A stretch of 64,000 nucleotides of DNA from Bathynomus jamesi. Taxonomy: Eukaryota > Arthropoda > Malacostraca > Isopoda > Cirolanidae. Both the position numbers and the translations under genes were made by a program. The stretch is taken from positions 42,501 through 106,500 of the forward strand of contig JAJOZX010012255.1 in the NCBI GenBank assembly GCA_023014485.1. The letters are read 5' to 3'. Positions 63,910-64,000 of this stretch are shown here, one piece after another. The notes below the pieces were generated by a model. That model was given only the letters and a program-made list of their open reading frames with translations, did not search any database and had not been told where the DNA came from. Position 1 is the first letter of the stretch. Every line of letters begins with the position of its first letter.

Positions 63910-64000
63910 AGAGCAATCCAAGAATAAGCACCCCAAATCGATTTAGGGTGCTTTTTCTTGGATTGGGGTCGAACGAGGCTGCTTATTCTTGGATTGCTCT
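63910..64000. repeat. Hairpin of 91 bp at the window edge
   Basis: agagcaatccaagaataagc plus one base (63910-63930) is exactly inverted at 63980-64000. Inside, gcaccc-caaatcgattta-gggtgc is a second stem and ttcttggattgg a partial repeat. It may extend past the window end. Confidence 0.9.

Overview
The window reads as intergenic DNA of a large, repeat-rich arthropod nuclear genome. It has long (AT)n, (AC)n, (CT)n and (AAT)n microsatellites and blocks of the arthropod-type telomeric pentamer (CCTAA/TTAGG). Its transposon families (DD41D mariners, hAT elements, Helitrons, Penelope-like elements, CR1/Jockey-group LINEs, 5S- and tRNA-derived SINEs) are typical of crustaceans and chelicerates. I cannot settle the species; a decapod-like crustacean is my best guess. 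I found no convincing host gene, no bacterial feature and no CRISPR array. The only candidate host exon is a 46-codon basic ORF ending at a splice-donor-like site near 57.5 kb.

Layout. 0-6.2 kb: a SINE-like repeat, two MITEs, and a minus-strand LINE interrupted by a mariner whose 5' half has been inverted and duplicated. 6.6-10.7 kb: four head-to-tail mini-Helitrons with G-rich cores, a Helitron Rep fragment, a hairpin+CTAG Helitron end, a mariner relic and an inverted fifth mini-Helitron. 10.8-15.0 kb: closely packed mariner/Tc1 elements, MITEs and a Penelope-like element separated by (TA)n. 15.5 kb: a perfect 114-bp-arm palindrome. 15.9-19.2 kb: a pogo/Tigger relic and a Jockey-like LINE split by a hAT element with a perfect 8-bp target duplication. 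20-27.6 kb: a mosaic of four LINE families, 5S-SINE sequence, a hAT MITE sitting exactly in the RT PQGS motif, and a hAT with a dimerisation-domain remnant. 28.9-32.4 kb: five large palindromes that all contain one AACCTAACC-bearing core. 33.6-38.8 kb: an almost complete Rep/helicase Helitron whose Walker A lysine codon is a stop. 38.8-42.7 kb: two Penelope-like relics, a hAT MITE and a LINE end. 43.5 kb: a composite SINE with two tRNA-like heads. 45.8-47.9 kb: a nearly full-length DD41D mariner and a 5S-derived SINE with target duplications. 48.2-50.1 kb: a 1.2-kb hAT with an 8-bp duplication, then an unclassified element bounded by arrays of a 13-bp motif in opposite orientations. 51.6-56.9 kb: a Gypsy pol relic and two more mariner-type elements. 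59.2-61.9 kb: the most complete LINE (endonuclease plus RT). 62.3-64 kb: SINEs, a second copy of the SINE-like repeat from the left end, and a terminal hairpin.

How the parts relate. Nearly every open frame of any length belongs to a mobile element, and almost all are broken by frameshifts or stops. Nesting gives a relative chronology: LINEs are oldest, with mariners and hATs inserted into them. The 5S-SINE, the tRNA-SINE and the 3' flank of one LINE fragment share a similar block (roughly CACGT-AA-CTGTAGGTC), which suggests a SINE/LINE tail partnership. The recurring theme is palindromes: perfect hairpins, foldbacks and inverted duplications occur at 4.6, 15.5, 28.9-32.4, 30.1, 38.8-40.4, 49.5-50.1 and 63.9 kb.
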